A stretch of DNA of 64,000 nt from Hyalella azteca (lineage: Eukaryota > Arthropoda > Malacostraca > Amphipoda > Hyalellidae), in the NCBI RefSeq assembly GCF_000764305.2, contig NW_025932050.1:496001-560000 (forward strand), in the 5' to 3' direction. Shown in pieces: positions 24,850 to 36,746 of the stretch. How positions within the stretch are numbered: the stretch's first letter is position 1; every line of letters starts with the position of its first letter. Both the position numbers and the translations under genes were made by a program. Under the pieces are notes generated by a model. The model was not told the origin of the DNA. It was given only the letters and a program-made list of their open reading frames with translations, and searched no databases.

Positions 24850-27800
24850 GACCTGCAACGCACTTTGCTTGGTATTTTAGTCCCTGTACCTGCGCCTATC
24901 GCTAGTGTCTTAGATTTGTCCACAATTCGATTCATTTCGCGCTTTAGTGGCTTCTTGCATCCTTTACGTAAAAGTCCTTACGTAAAAGTCCTACTGTCGC
25001 ATCAACGTAAAAGTCCTTCATCTCACTTAATATGTGTCCAGGATCAATTACAACGTTGTCTCACTTCATAATTCAGGAACGAATTTGTCGCGTGTTCAGA
25101 ACATAGGTAATGAATTAAACAACTTTATTTATGTTTTATCTATTGTGCTTGTCCCTTCTTGCTAACTTAATTCCGTGAATTAGACAACGTAATTTCAGGT
25201 AATATGCAAAGATTCAGCTACAAGTAGAAATTCTAGAATCAATTTAATGGTCACAATATTTATCTACCATACTTTCAATGGTTGTTTATTCTGTATGAAG
25301 TTAAATTCAAGTTTTTTGCTATTCACGTCGTCGTTGATCGTCCTGTTGTGTAAACTCTCCGTCCATTCCACGTCCCTTGCTCCTACCTATTTATGTCCCT
25401 CCCAAATGTCTGTGACTCTCTCAATGAAATTATTTTTCAAATAACCTCTAAAAATATAAGACTTTTTGTATGTATTGTGAAGATCCATCTCAAGAACAGT
25501 CATAAATTTTAACTCAATTATTCAACCTCAATAATTAATTTTTTGTTTCAACTATAATCAGTTGTGCTCTGCGTGAAAACATGACTGGCGATAAATGAAA
25601 GGTAATAGTACTCTTAAGTTACTCATAAATTTCTAATTTATGTGCCTAGAGCTACCGGACCTGCATTATAGATTTAATTTTGTAATCTTAAGACCTCACT
25701 ATGATGTAGGCCGTGTTTGGCATCGTACAATAATGCCAGATTTGATAGCGATACAATGTGGTAAGCTCTAGGCCAGCGCGCTATTGTAAGTCTCTGGCCA
25801 TCGTTAACTGTAGAGTGCCTATGTTAAGTTAGGGTAGCACTGTTGCTAGCATTGAAACGTACATAACTACATCTACAATATTGCATATAACGCAACTCCA
25901 GGGTTTGCCTTCCATTTTTTATGAAATTATCTTTAATACTTTTGATGCTTAGGGAACAGCATATACCATATTTAACAATTCCATGTGAGAAAAATTTGGT
26001 CAACAAAACCCCACCATATACCTTCATTGGCTGATCACATGAACAAAGACCACAAAGTTTGTGCTGAGACAATGCACCAAAAGTTGATGTAAAAGGTAAA
26101 CAAATAACTCATTCCCCAATAACTAATCTTACTTCATCGTTACAACTACGTTTCATGTACTAACCGCCATCATTCATTTCTTTCTCGGCGAATATATTCT
26201 TCTCACTCATTCCGTATTGTCCGTATATACAAATTATACACAGAAGGCAAGCCCTGGATAACGTTGATTGTAATGCACCGCAGCTCGTTTCGTCGGAAAA
26301 ATCTTCAAATTTTTATTTTCAGTGTCACGGGAACACTTGTTACTTAACAGCAGCGCTGTCGCTTTTGTGGTGACTTATTGAAGTGAATACTTGTTTTCCA
26401 GCCGTAACTCCGTACGTTTTCTTTGCATTGAAAACACAATAAATAATAAAATTTATTTTCATTCCGGAGACCACACGATTTTTTTTCTGAAACTTGGAAC
26501 ATTATTCAAAGTGAAATTTGTGAAGGGATTTGTATGAAATAATACTGTTGGTAATTAATTTCAAGATTATTGTTTTATTAGTAAAGAAATTGTAAATTAA
26601 TTTCTACGCTGTTTAGAAAATATGAAGATTTTTTCCGGCTGCATGGGTGTGGCGGTTGAGTTTGTGCACTATCCGAATTATGTACAGAGAGAACGGTTGT
26701 GAATTTCGTCCGTTGAATTGAGTTCATGGTTGTATTTATGATAATTAGTGAATAAGAATCGCGCACTTCATTGCCTCTAGGATACCTGAACGCTTCAACA
26801 CCGATGGCTGCATAGATGTTCCCATCTGAGATTTGTTCTGCCTGCAGTATAGTGTTGTGTTGAGGCTTCGTGCTCGTCACTCGACAAGTTTCTGAGAGAG
26901 AATTTTTTTTAAGAATTCATCTTTAGCAGCAATATTTATAACGTCGCATTCATTGTACGTGCATGTGATTACAAATTCGCTTCGTTCAAGTCGCGCAAAT
27001 TCAACAAAGATGGAGAAGCTTACTCCCTCTGTTTTCGGTTTGTTTTTAAAAATGTGCAGGTTAAAAAAGAAGCTTTCCTGCTGGAAGCTAAAACTTGAGT
27101 TTAAGCGATAGAATTTACACCAAAACTAAAATATTTCATTTGATCATTTTGTCTCTTGCAGTTAGACTAAGATGCCATTTTGTTATCGATAGTGTTTGCC
27201 TAGACATAAATTTGCAATAGCCACTTTACAACAATAGCCATTTAAAAAGAAAACCGTCAGTATTGAAACCTTGCTATTTACAAATAATTTTAGCCTTCAC
27301 CTGGTTACTGTTACTTCATCTGACCTTCAATGTTTCCTTTACAGTAGCCTCAGAATAATTGGAGTTATTCGACATGCAAATGACGTTACTTCTGGGTAAA
27401 TTTAAAAGTTGTGTATATCGAACAATAAATTTAGCGCCGGAAAAGCTGATTACAAATGTCATTAACGGATCGTGATTGATCGTCTGGAAAATCAATGAGC
27501 CATGGCTCCACTATTTTATTAAGTGTGAAGTGACCTTGTCAAGATCCTCGGATTAAAATGAAAGTGTGTCAGCTTAGATTTTCAGTTCACCGTATGAATG
27601 CCCGTCATTTGTCATTTGAATGCCGTATGACTCCACTCCTTATCTATACTCCTGTTATTCATCCACTGCGTAAGCAGTGGCTAATTCGTTGTTAATCCTG
27701 ATCCTGTTGCTCTGATCCTGTTGCTGTTCATTTCCAGTTTCCATAGCTGATTATTCAATAGACTTTACTATGCCGGATTAGATATCAACCCCATTTGTGG

Positions 27801-30800
27801 CAGGATTTTTATTTCAGAAATATTATTATTGAAATCCTTTTGGCTACTTTTAAAATATATATATAATTATATAATTATAATTTTTTACCAAATTATAATT
27901 TCCAAGTCTATCTAATGATTGCTAAAATTATTTTATTATTAAAAATTGAGCGTTGAGATAATTTTTCATAAACAAAATAGCTATTTAATGTTTACTAAAT
28001 TTGTTTTAGTATTATAAATTGAGCATTGAGATAATTTTTCATGATCAAAAGAGCTACTCTTGATGCAAATAATTTTACATTAAACAGCCTCCTGCCAATA
28101 GGGTTGTGTTTACCCAACTCTCTGTGATCTCAATAGTTTGTGCTACTCACTCGTTACTCACAAGATAATCTATGCTGTTCCAATCTTACCTATGCTACTA
28201 TCACTCCTGTTATACCAGAAATACAAGTACTGGTGAATCTATTCAACTGCAACTGTTACTGATCCTGTTAATCCATTTATATTGTAATAGCTTGGACGAG
28301 TTCTCATTTATTACCAATGTACATTCATAAGTGAAATTGGTGTTCTCATCGTTAATAGTTTCTCGTACGTTTCAAAATGTTGATTCGAATTTGAAAATTT
28401 CAGAGCCGCGTCGTATTTCTGAATTTCTAATAGAAATTATATTTTTGTGACATAGTTATTCAGACAAAACGTTCATTTGACTATGCATTGTAAACTTGTC
28501 AAGCCAATCTTGCCGCCAATTTTTAGCCGTAGCCATAACAGAGTAATAGCCACAATTAGCAATAGTCAATACCTGACCATAGTTATAACCTAGCAATAGT
28601 CATTCAGTATGATAGCCGTGAACCACTGCTTGTGATATAACATTTAGTGTCCGCCGATCACTTTTACTAATGCCATATTGATTACTTTGCCTCATCTATT
28701 GTATTCCTGCCATAGTATTGTAGAGCTAAGATTTATCCCTTGCAAAGATATTACATTGCAGTCCTGCAACTCAGTCAGGGGAAGAAATATTGGGTATGAT
28801 ATATAATCTCTTGGGTCTTAGCCACGCATGTATGTTTTAATTTGCTTCAGTCCAAGCCGTTACGGAGCTATCACCCCTTGCTTTCTTGATGTCTTCATTG
28901 ACCGATTGCTTAACTTAAGTTTCTTACGCCGAAAGTTGCCACAGATATTTGAGTCATCAAGTAAAATCATCAAATAGGTCTGGTTACCGGATGAAATTTT
29001 TATAAGGCCCTTTAATTATCAGTGAAACTTGCGGCATATCCATTTGATCTCTTGGATAATAATAATTCGTAATTCTTTATCTTAGTTACTTATCTAATTT
29101 AATCCAAACGGGAATCGCTATAAATATTACCACTCAAAATATACGTTAACCCTGAATGCATTCATGCTGTTATATGCGAAGTTAATGTTCACCTTGAGTC
29201 GAATGTTCACGGCCACTTTACTCTGACTGGAAGCTGCGCGTGATAGTCTCATATATAACAGTGCTATTTATGCTTCGTCATTACTTACGTTGATAGGCTT
29301 AAGGCATCTTCTGTCATAGAGTTTCTGCTGCGTTTCAGAACTACGTAAATTATTTTTTCCTCTCATAGAATTCTACTACAGCTATATGGTATCTGGGCAA
29401 GTCTTGACTATTCAAAATTACTTTTCAATTCAATGAGTTGCTTACAGTGCCCACGGTCAATGAGTAGCATTGAGGAACCAAATATCATGTAAACTTGAAC
29501 TGAGTCCGTAAAGAATCGAGTTTCTCAGATCGGCACTCCATTCGAATTGATCGCATTTTGTAGGTGAGAATGTTTTCGATAAATTCTGAAAAACGTACAT
29601 GATAGTAACTGATATGATGGAGGAAGGTTGAAGGTCCACATATAGGGGACTTTGTCAAGCGCTTGTGTTTGTCTTTATTTAGGCACAGCTCACAAACAAA
29701 CGTTTAAGCGTTCTAACAACGATAATCTCGATGTGTAGTGCAGCTACGAAAGCAGGTAATTAGTAAATAATGTTAATAATTTGTTATGCACCACAATCTT
29801 CCCGAATTCAGTCTTCATTCCAAAGATTTTGCCAGTAATCTTAAAAGAAATCTAAGTGAGTTGTCTTTAAATTTTACATCATCTGGAGCCATGCTATGTA
29901 CCGCATGTTACAGTGCTAAAAGGACTAATTAACTATAATTGCGCTTCTATAAGGGATATTTCCTCTCAATATTGATGTTTTGGTTAGATGTACCAATACG
30001 GTATTTACTTGTAAAAATTGCCACATTTTTCGATGATTGACAATCTCTATTGACTTTCCGATGATTGACTAGAAACAAATTAATCACAGAATGAGATTGA
30101 AATTATACGATCTAGCGGTACAGCTCCATTATTTTGAAACAACTTTCCACTTGAGGGCAATTTACTTGGAATGAGTATAGTCTTCGGAAAGATTGTTAAT
30201 ATTAGAGAATTAGTTATAAGTCACCTCACTTTACCGATGTACAGAGCCCTTAAGCAAGCCATCCTCTAGTTGTTGACGTTGATGTTAATCATGTACAATT
30301 CTCACGCCTCTCACTGTGATATCAATGTCCATGCATCTTTCCCTAAAATTGTGACTTCAAAGTCATGGTTCTTATTACGTTTAAAATCAAGCCAAACATT
30401 TCAGGATGAGCCCTCATTTCAGCCTGTCGCTGGCATTCATTTGTGTATTTCCATAAAAAATATCGTCATAAATAATCCAAGATGCTGCTAATTTTGCAGG
30501 CATACGTACTCGACAGCAAATTTTTTCATTGTTAAGAATTCATTCGCCGCATCATTTTAGACGCATTGGGACAATGATGTTTTTGCTTATCTGGTGGTGC
30601 TGCTGCTGTATTGACATCAGCAAGGCTATGGCCATAACTTTCGAACAATAAACTTTTTTAGTATCACAGCCCTCATGAGCCGGCATGGTCACTTATATTG
30701 TAGCCATTATCAGCGCATCTGAGGAGATCATGGCCATTATGAAGTGGATTTCTTCCAAAGAGATCATTGATGTTTAATTCAACTTTTCACAGTCTACAAG

Positions 30801-31059
30801 ATGTAGATCTGAATTATATAAATGATTATGATTATTTTTAAAGCAGTATTCTAATTTTCAATGAAGCTCACCGTTTTGAAAGATATTTTTTACAAGTTGA
30901 AACATTTCACTATGCATTTCAATTTGAAACATTCTACCTAACCAGTTAGTTCGAAATCATAAGCAGGAACAGGTATTGGTGAACGTCAGTTGAGAGACGT
31001 TGGTAAATAATGTAATATATGTAATGAAATCATGAGTAGATCTTCTGAAGCTGAGTAGT
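24850..31059. other. Intergenic DNA after the abrupt-like gene, including its 3' UTR
   Basis: The start must include the 3' UTR. Small direct repeats of CGTAAAAGTCCTT occur at 24968-25018. A pair of about 80-bp imperfect direct repeats (each with TTGAGCATTGAGATAATTTTTCAT or a close variant split over the copies) lies at about 27915-28065. No coding exon, tRNA or complete element is recognised. Confidence 0.5.
26438..26443 (+). terminator. Candidate polyadenylation signal
   Basis: AATAAA followed directly by further A-rich sequence, 1.6 kb after the abrupt-like stop codon. It is the first clear canonical hexamer I noticed on this strand. A variant ATTAAA near 25113 is an alternative. Confidence 0.25.
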
Positions 31060-32881
31060 TTTGTATGATCAGTGCTTCCACAAAATAAAAAATCTTCAAA
31101 AAATTTCGTGATGTCATTAACCCAAACCTTCAAAAAAATATTGCCAAAAATGCAGAACAGAACCCCGAAAGCCTTCTTTTTGTACGTCAACTCGAAGTAC
31201 AAGATAACGGACGGTATTTCTGATTTGAAAGTAGATCAACGAAAGATATCCTCTGATGAGAGCAAGGCTAACGTCCTTATACAGTTTTTTATTAGCGTAT
31301 TCATTGATGAGGACTAGAACAGTATTCCAGCAATTGAGGAGCGCCCAGTCGGATCTAAATTAACAAGTTTTGAAATACATATAGAAGTGGTTCTCAAGCG
31401 CCTGATCGCAGTAAATCCAAACAAGCCATGTGGACCGGACGGCTTCCACCCCAGATTACTCAAAGAGTTAGCAACTGTCGTCACCGGCCTTTTGACGTAA
31501 TTTTTTTGAAAAACTTTGAACGAAGGGATCTTGCCGGCTGACTGGATAGAAGCTCAAGTGGACACCATTGCTCAAAATAGGTGACAAAAGCTGCCCGGGC
31601 AACTATCGCCCTGTCAGTTTGACTAGTGACGTTTGCAAGGTAATGGAATCTGCTGTAAGGGAACGATTGGTCGATCATATGACTGTTAATAATCTCCTAT
31701 CAGACTGTCAACATGGCTTTATTACCGGTAGATCCTGCACCACTAACCTATTGCTCTTGTCTACTCTGAATGAATGGACCCGCCTGCTGGACGAACGGGA
31801 GCCAGTATAGCCAGTAGATGCAGTGTACATCGATTTAGCTCGGGCCTGTTTTATTCGTTGCGTTTATAAACTATCAGCCAGGAGCTGTGTCTAGCTGCTA
31901 GCGTGTGCTCGATGTATGCTGACGACACAAAAGTTTATAATACAGTGAAGAATACGTCGCAAAAAGTAGTTGCAAGGTGATCTTGACACGTTGGTTGACT
32001 GGGCTGACAAGTGGCTGCTGCGTTTTAACGCTGACAAACAGTATGAGAAGACACGGTTGCAACGACAGAGTGATGTAGTCGAAGTCAACAATGGGAAAAG
32101 ATTTAGGAGTAAATGTCAACAATGAGTTGAAATTTTCTAAGCATATTGAAGCTCAAGTTGATATAGCCAATAAATTACTTGGACTGATCAGACGCTCTTA
32201 CGAGTACACAGATGTTGAAGCGATGAAACTGTCGTTTGTCGCTGTCGTGCGTCCGAACCTAGTTTGGAAACGTCGTGTGGTTACCGAAACTTGAAAAGGA
32301 CAAAAATTTAGTCAAGAGTGCTCAAAGACGTGCACTCCGGGAGGATAATTCCGGGATTGAAAAGCTAGAATATGAAGAAAGGTTAAAGATTATGAAGCTT
32401 TCAAGCCTCTGTTATCGACGTCTGCGTGCTGACCTCATTGAAGTGTACATGTATACCCACGGTTTATTCAAGGTCTCAGAAGGATTACTAGAATTTGAAA
32501 CAAGAACCGACATCAGGGGCCACGGCCAGAAACTAAAAAAACTGCGTTGTAACACATCCATGCGACAACATTTCTTCTCGCTTCGATTCACCGACATGTG
32601 GAACAGCCTCCCTGATAGCATCGTTGACGCTCCGAGTATGAACGCCTTCAAGAACAGACTAGACGAAGCTATGCAGGAGCATATGTTCAGTCTTAAATGC
32701 CTAGCACCTTACGGGCCTTGCAATAAGTCCAGCAGCTATCTCAATCAATCGTCAGCTATTAAAAAGATCGGTTTCAAAAGGCCAGATACCTTGTGAATCA
32801 AGGCACGAAAAGCACACGAATCGGCAACAGGCCATGGGCCTATTTCTTCAGTGCCGGCACTTCTATTCTATTCTATTCTAT
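31060..32881 (+). mobile_element. CR1-like non-LTR retrotransposon, 5'-truncated and decayed
   Basis: Reverse-transcriptase blocks occur in order on the plus strand: linker (YVNSKYKITDGISDLKVDQ, 31180-31250), NPNKPCGPDGFHPRLLKEL (about 31415-31470), NYRPVSLTSDVCKVMES (31600-31655), the GRSCTTNLL block (about 31725), a YADDTKVY active-site motif (31915-31938), the KDLGV region (about 32095), and a C-terminal part up to FKRPDTL (32796). In-frame stops, frameshifts and a deletion between the IDLARA block and YADD make it inactive. It ends in four TTCTA repeats (32861-32881) instead of poly-A, as CR1-clade elements do. No endonuclease domain is seen. Confidence 0.85.
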
Positions 32882-34245
32882 GTTAGGAAATTCAAACAAA
32901 AGATTTATTTTTTAGCCAATTCATCTTTTAGAAACAATTTATTACATCTATTCTTTATAGTTAATTGGCAGATTATTGTAATATTGATAGACTGCCGAGT
33001 TTACTACACACTATACAACTTTTCCGAAAGAAAGTGGCTGCAAATCTTGATTTTGAAGCATGTCCAAAAATTGTTTCTCCTCCTCAAAACCATTCAAACT
33101 GATATTGGTCGTGATATGGAAACTTTACGTGACATACAGAAACTTTACGCAATTTCGTTTAATATGAAACAATTAGAGTCCAAAATAAAGTTATATTCAA
33201 GAATAAAACCCCCGTATATTTCAATTTAAAAATCAAAATTTATTCTAACACCTCACGGAAAGATTTATTAATACTATAAACAGTATACTCTCGTTACATT
33301 AAGCATATTTAATCATTGCTAGACGCATCTACACATTTGGACGTTATACATTTCTATACGTCAGACGTAATCTTATGCATGATAAACATTAGTATCACAG
33401 ATAACATATTTATTTTAATAACTATAAATTATTTATTACAAGATTCTATATGCAGTAAAATTAAGCACTTTCAAATTATTATAAAAGCTATGATCATGGC
33501 ATGGCTATGGCACATTTCAATGCCTTCAGAATATACATTATATTCACACTATATTAACGTTATTGTTCACAACCCGGAACTGCACATGAACATGGACGAA
33601 TAAAGCTTAGCAATATAATGCAAAGTTCGTTGAGGCAGACATCACGAATAAAATGAAACAATCGATTTTTTGCAATCATGAACATGAGTAGATAAAGATT
33701 GAATTAAACAAAGAAGAAGTTATACAGTCAGGATTCCGTGTTCGTCGGAAGGCAACTCGGACCAATAGGCTTTAAAAAGCCTTATTATAATTGGCAAGAG
33801 TGATAAGAATCCCAACAAATTTCGCACTAATTGAGACATGAGTCAAATAGAGATTGAATTGAAGTAAAATAGAGATGCTAAGTCTAATACTAATGCTGAA
33901 AATCCGTAAAATATGTCATAGAATGAAAAAAATGAGGCACCGTGGTCATCAGACTAGAAGAATGTATTAAAAGCATAACAATCAAAACGAATTTGAATCG
34001 TAAGTAAAATATGCGAGATATAAAATTCGCGAGCTAATTTCTTCACAGAGTGACACAGCTTATAAATAAGGTTAACAACGGACGCAATTTGATTTTCCAG
34101 GCGCATTTGGAATCACAGAATTCATCTCATAATGAACTCTGAAGAAATGAATATTTGCAAGGAGGAGGACTTTTAAAATAATAATGAATCTTTCACGCAC
34201 TTTGCCCGCTAAGTTCTAAAGCGACCCAAATAATGTGTTCGTTTC
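32882..34245. other. AT-rich intergenic DNA
   Basis: Two plus-strand open frames (32834-33229, 131 codons; 33316-33603, 95 codons) have very AT-biased composition and no recognisable domain. I treat them as chance frames. Confidence 0.5.
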
Positions 34246-34246
34246 T

Positions 34247-34673
34247 CTCACGCGTCACGAGGCAGATAATGTGAGGGCACCGCAGGCCGGTCCCTCACGC
34301 GTCGTGTGGCAGAGAATGTGAGGGCACCGCAGGCCGGTCCCTCACGCGTCGTGTGGCAGAGAATGTGAGGGCACCGCAGGCCGGTCCCTCACGCGTCGTG
34401 TGGCAGAGAATGTGAGGGCACCGCAGGCCGGTCCCTCACGCGTCGTGTGGCAGAGAATGTGAGGGCACCGCAGGCCGGTCCCTCACGCGTCGTGTGGCAG
34501 AGAATGTGAGGGCACCGCAGGCCGGTCCCTCACGCGTCGTGTGGCAGAGAATGTGAGGGCACCGCAGGCCGGTCCTTCACGCATCGTGAGGCAGAGACTG
34601 TGAGGGCACCGCAGGCCGGTCCCTCACGCATCGTGAGGCAGAGACTGTGAGGGCACCGCAGGCCGGTCCTCAC
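34247..34673 (-). repeat. 47-bp array, 10 copies, each with a GTGAGG splice-donor motif (minus strand)
   Basis: Copies start about every 47 bp (34247, 34294, 34341 and so on to 34669). Read on the minus strand, each contains GACGC|GTGAGGGACCGG or a close variant such as GATGC|GTGAAGG. The right end runs into a putative minus-strand exon at 34670-34836, whose last bases (CCTCACGACGC) and first intron bases are repeated in the array. Most units are identical, so it is a young or homogenised array. Confidence 0.9.
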
Positions 34674-34836
34674 GCGTCGTGAGGCAGGGAATGTGAGGGC
34701 ACCGCCAGCCTGTTCTTGTCCCGCCTCGTGGTGCGCCGGTGCGTGCAGGGCGACGCGTCCCTCACGACGCTCGTCTCTGCCGACGCGGACTCTTGGCCCC
34801 CGCGCCGAGTCCCGCCGCGTCGGGCGACCGTCGTGC
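34670..34836 (-). CDS. Possible extra 3' coding exon of the adenylyl cyclase
   Basis: A GC-rich block preceded on the minus strand by a strong acceptor (ACCTCCCACCCCCAG). Entered in phase 1 it is open for about 53 codons, starting TTVARRGGTRRGG and ending PSHSLPHDA with TGA at 34670-34672. Exon 21 offers a phase-1 donor (GAGAA|GTCAGT), so joining is formally possible. Alternatively a donor at GACGC|GTGAGG (exon lower edge 34674) leads further 3'. The sequence is Arg/Ser/Thr-rich with no domain. If unused, the cyclase ends at the stop at 36486. Confidence 0.4.
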
Positions 34837-34839
34837 CTG

Positions 34840-35175
34840 GGGGTGGGAGGTGGTCAAGAAAAGAGGAGGTGAAGTGTAGTCAAGAAGGAAGAGGGGTATG
34901 ATTTGGTTAAGAAGAGAGGGGGTGAAGTGTAGTCAAGAAGGAAGAGGGGTGTGATTTGGTTAAGAAGAGAGGGGGTGAAGTGTAGTCAAGAAGGAAGAGG
35001 GGTGTGAATTGGTTAAGATGAGAGGGGGTGAAGTGTAGTCAAGGGGGTGTGATGTAGTCAAGAAAAGAAGAGTTAAGAGTAGTCAAGGGAGTGTGATGGA
35101 GTCAAGAAAAGTGGGGGTGAAGTGTAGTTAAGGGGAAAGAGGGGTGTGATGAGTAGTTAAGGGGAAAGGGGCGAA
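34840..35175 (-). repeat. Purine-rich minisatellite, about 50-bp unit
   Basis: Degenerate units with AAGAAGGAAGAGGGGTGTGA, TTGGTTAAGAAGAGAGGGG and TGAAGTGTAGTCAA. On the minus strand it is a long polypyrimidine-rich tract ending at the putative acceptor of the exon at 34836. Related shorter motifs continue to about 35600. Confidence 0.85.
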
Positions 35176-36019
35176 GAGTATATACTCGAGTGAGGGTGAC
35201 TAGTACTCAATGTAAAGAATATGGCTCTTTGTTCAGGGGATTGTTCAGAATGAAAACTCGTTGTGGATTGTAACGGTTTCTGAAAACAAAGAATGAACAA
35301 TTTGAACACAAAGTTGAGGTTATACGAAATTATAAACAATATAGAGAAAATATTCGAGGTTAACAAGCAATAAAATGATCATAACACAAGTATATGCTCA
35401 CGTACCAAATTGCTGAACAATCTAGGTCAAGTGTGGTTAAAACTGAATTTTGCCCGAGCTCATCAACTCTGGTTCTACCTAAAAGGTCCCAACCTTATGT
35501 ACACGGGAGAAGTATGTTCCGTAAAATTCTTACACTCAAGTAAGAATGAAGAGTACTCAAGGTGGATGAAGAGCACTTAAGGGAGTGACATGTAGCCAAG
35601 GAAAGGGTGATGTATTTTGACAGAGAAAAGGCAGATAAATGTCAAATGAACGAATAAATTAATATAAATGCAATTAATTGACAGAAAATTACTATTTGGT
35701 TGAGCTTACAGATGAAGAATAGAAATTTTCGCAGTCAATTGCGACAAATGTTTATTAGTTCGGAAGAGTTCAGAAACAATATTATGTATAATAGACTGAT
35801 ACCACCATGCAAAATTTAACCAAACTGAAAAAAATGGATTTATTGACAGTGACATATAATTGAAATTACCATTCACATTTTCGAACATCAAGAAAGATTA
35901 AAATCAGTACTCAAGTTTTTTAACATCCTTGATTTCATAGCTATCATCAATTTCAATTTATACCCCATGTTCGAGACTTCTAATCTACAGCCAGACTTCA
36001 ATATTTTATAATCATTAAA
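35176..36019. other. AT-rich DNA 3' of (or in the last intron of) the cyclase
   Basis: Contains degenerate ACTCAAG/GTAGTCAAGG words trailing from the neighbouring minisatellite at 35530-35605. Otherwise no signal is seen. Confidence 0.4.
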
Positions 36020-36573
36020 ACTAAACCAAATGCTGGTTTAGGTCTGCAGCTGCCTGGCCTGCAGGACGAATAATTTATTAATCTACTCTAATAACACAAA
36101 TCTACTCCAGTTATAATAATCTACTTACACTAATTTATTCTAATCTACACCTTAGCCACACATCAATCTTTATCCAGCACTTAAGAAATAAATCAAATAC
36201 TGAACACGACTGATTTCTCCTGGTTGTCTTCCGCCGCCTGGCCTGCAGGACGCACTAATCTACTCTAATGACACGAATTGTTATAATAATATACTTACAC
36301 TAATCTATTCTAATCCACACTTTAGCTGCACATCAATTTTTATCCAACGCTTTATAAATAAATCAAATACTAAACACGACTGACTTCTCCTGGTTGTCTG
36401 CCGCCGCCTGCAGCCTGCAGTACGAACTAATCTGCTCTAATCACACTAATTGTTATAATAATCTACACACTAATCTACTCTGCAATCAAACATCAATCTT
36501 TATCCAACACTTCAGAAACAAATCCAATACTGAAGACGACTGACTTCTCCTGGTTGTCTGCCGCCGCCTGGCC
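36020..36573 (-). repeat. About 165-bp tandem repeat overlapping the end of cyclase exon 21, 3-4 copies
   Basis: Copies of CTCCTGGTTGTCTGCCGCC plus CCTGCAG occur at about 36546, 36386 and 36218, and a weak fourth at about 36030. Each is followed by the same AT-rich segment (TTATAATAATCTAC, ATCAATCTTTATCCAACAC). Read on the minus strand, the unit includes the last codons of exon 21 (RRRQTTRR) and the possible donor GAGAA|GTCAGT; the third copy has lost the GT. Confidence 0.85.
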
Positions 36574-36746
36574 TGCACGAGGCCGTACACGACGGCGGCT
36601 AGGCTGTTGTGGGCGCTCGGGTTGCGGGCGAAGGCAGGTTTGGTGCAGGGCCGGCGCCCCGTCACGTAGTATGTGTCCATCGAACCCTTGCCCTTAACTT
36701 CGATGCGGCCGCGGTGCTGCACTTTGAACCCTCTAAACTTCAGGAT
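36486..36746 (-). CDS. ADCY8: Cyclase exon 21: end of C2 and C-terminus
   Basis: The acceptor is ACGTCTCCAG, phase 0. Encodes [20 protein letters not shown], containing the VKGKG lysine motif that contacts ATP phosphates, then TYYVTGRRP and the type 8 signature [16 protein letters not shown]. Read to the in-frame TGA it ends at 36486. Alternatively it splices at GAGAA|GTCAGT (lower edge 36545, phase 1) to the possible exon at 34836. Confidence 0.85.
   Translation of the reverse strand: MLKFRGFKVQHRGRIEVKGKGSMDTYYVTGRRPCTKPAFARNPSAHNSLAAVVYGLVQARRRQTTRRSQSSSVLDLFLKCWIKIDV

Noticed and set aside
32834..33603. Two AT-rich plus-strand open frames after the CR1-like element
   Set aside because: Composition follows local AT bias (Ile, Leu, Phe, Lys), with no domain and no splice context. 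Treated as chance.
34247..34673. CRISPR-like regular repeats
   Set aside because: Units are contiguous with no unique spacers, and the genome is clearly intron-rich eukaryotic. It is a minisatellite.
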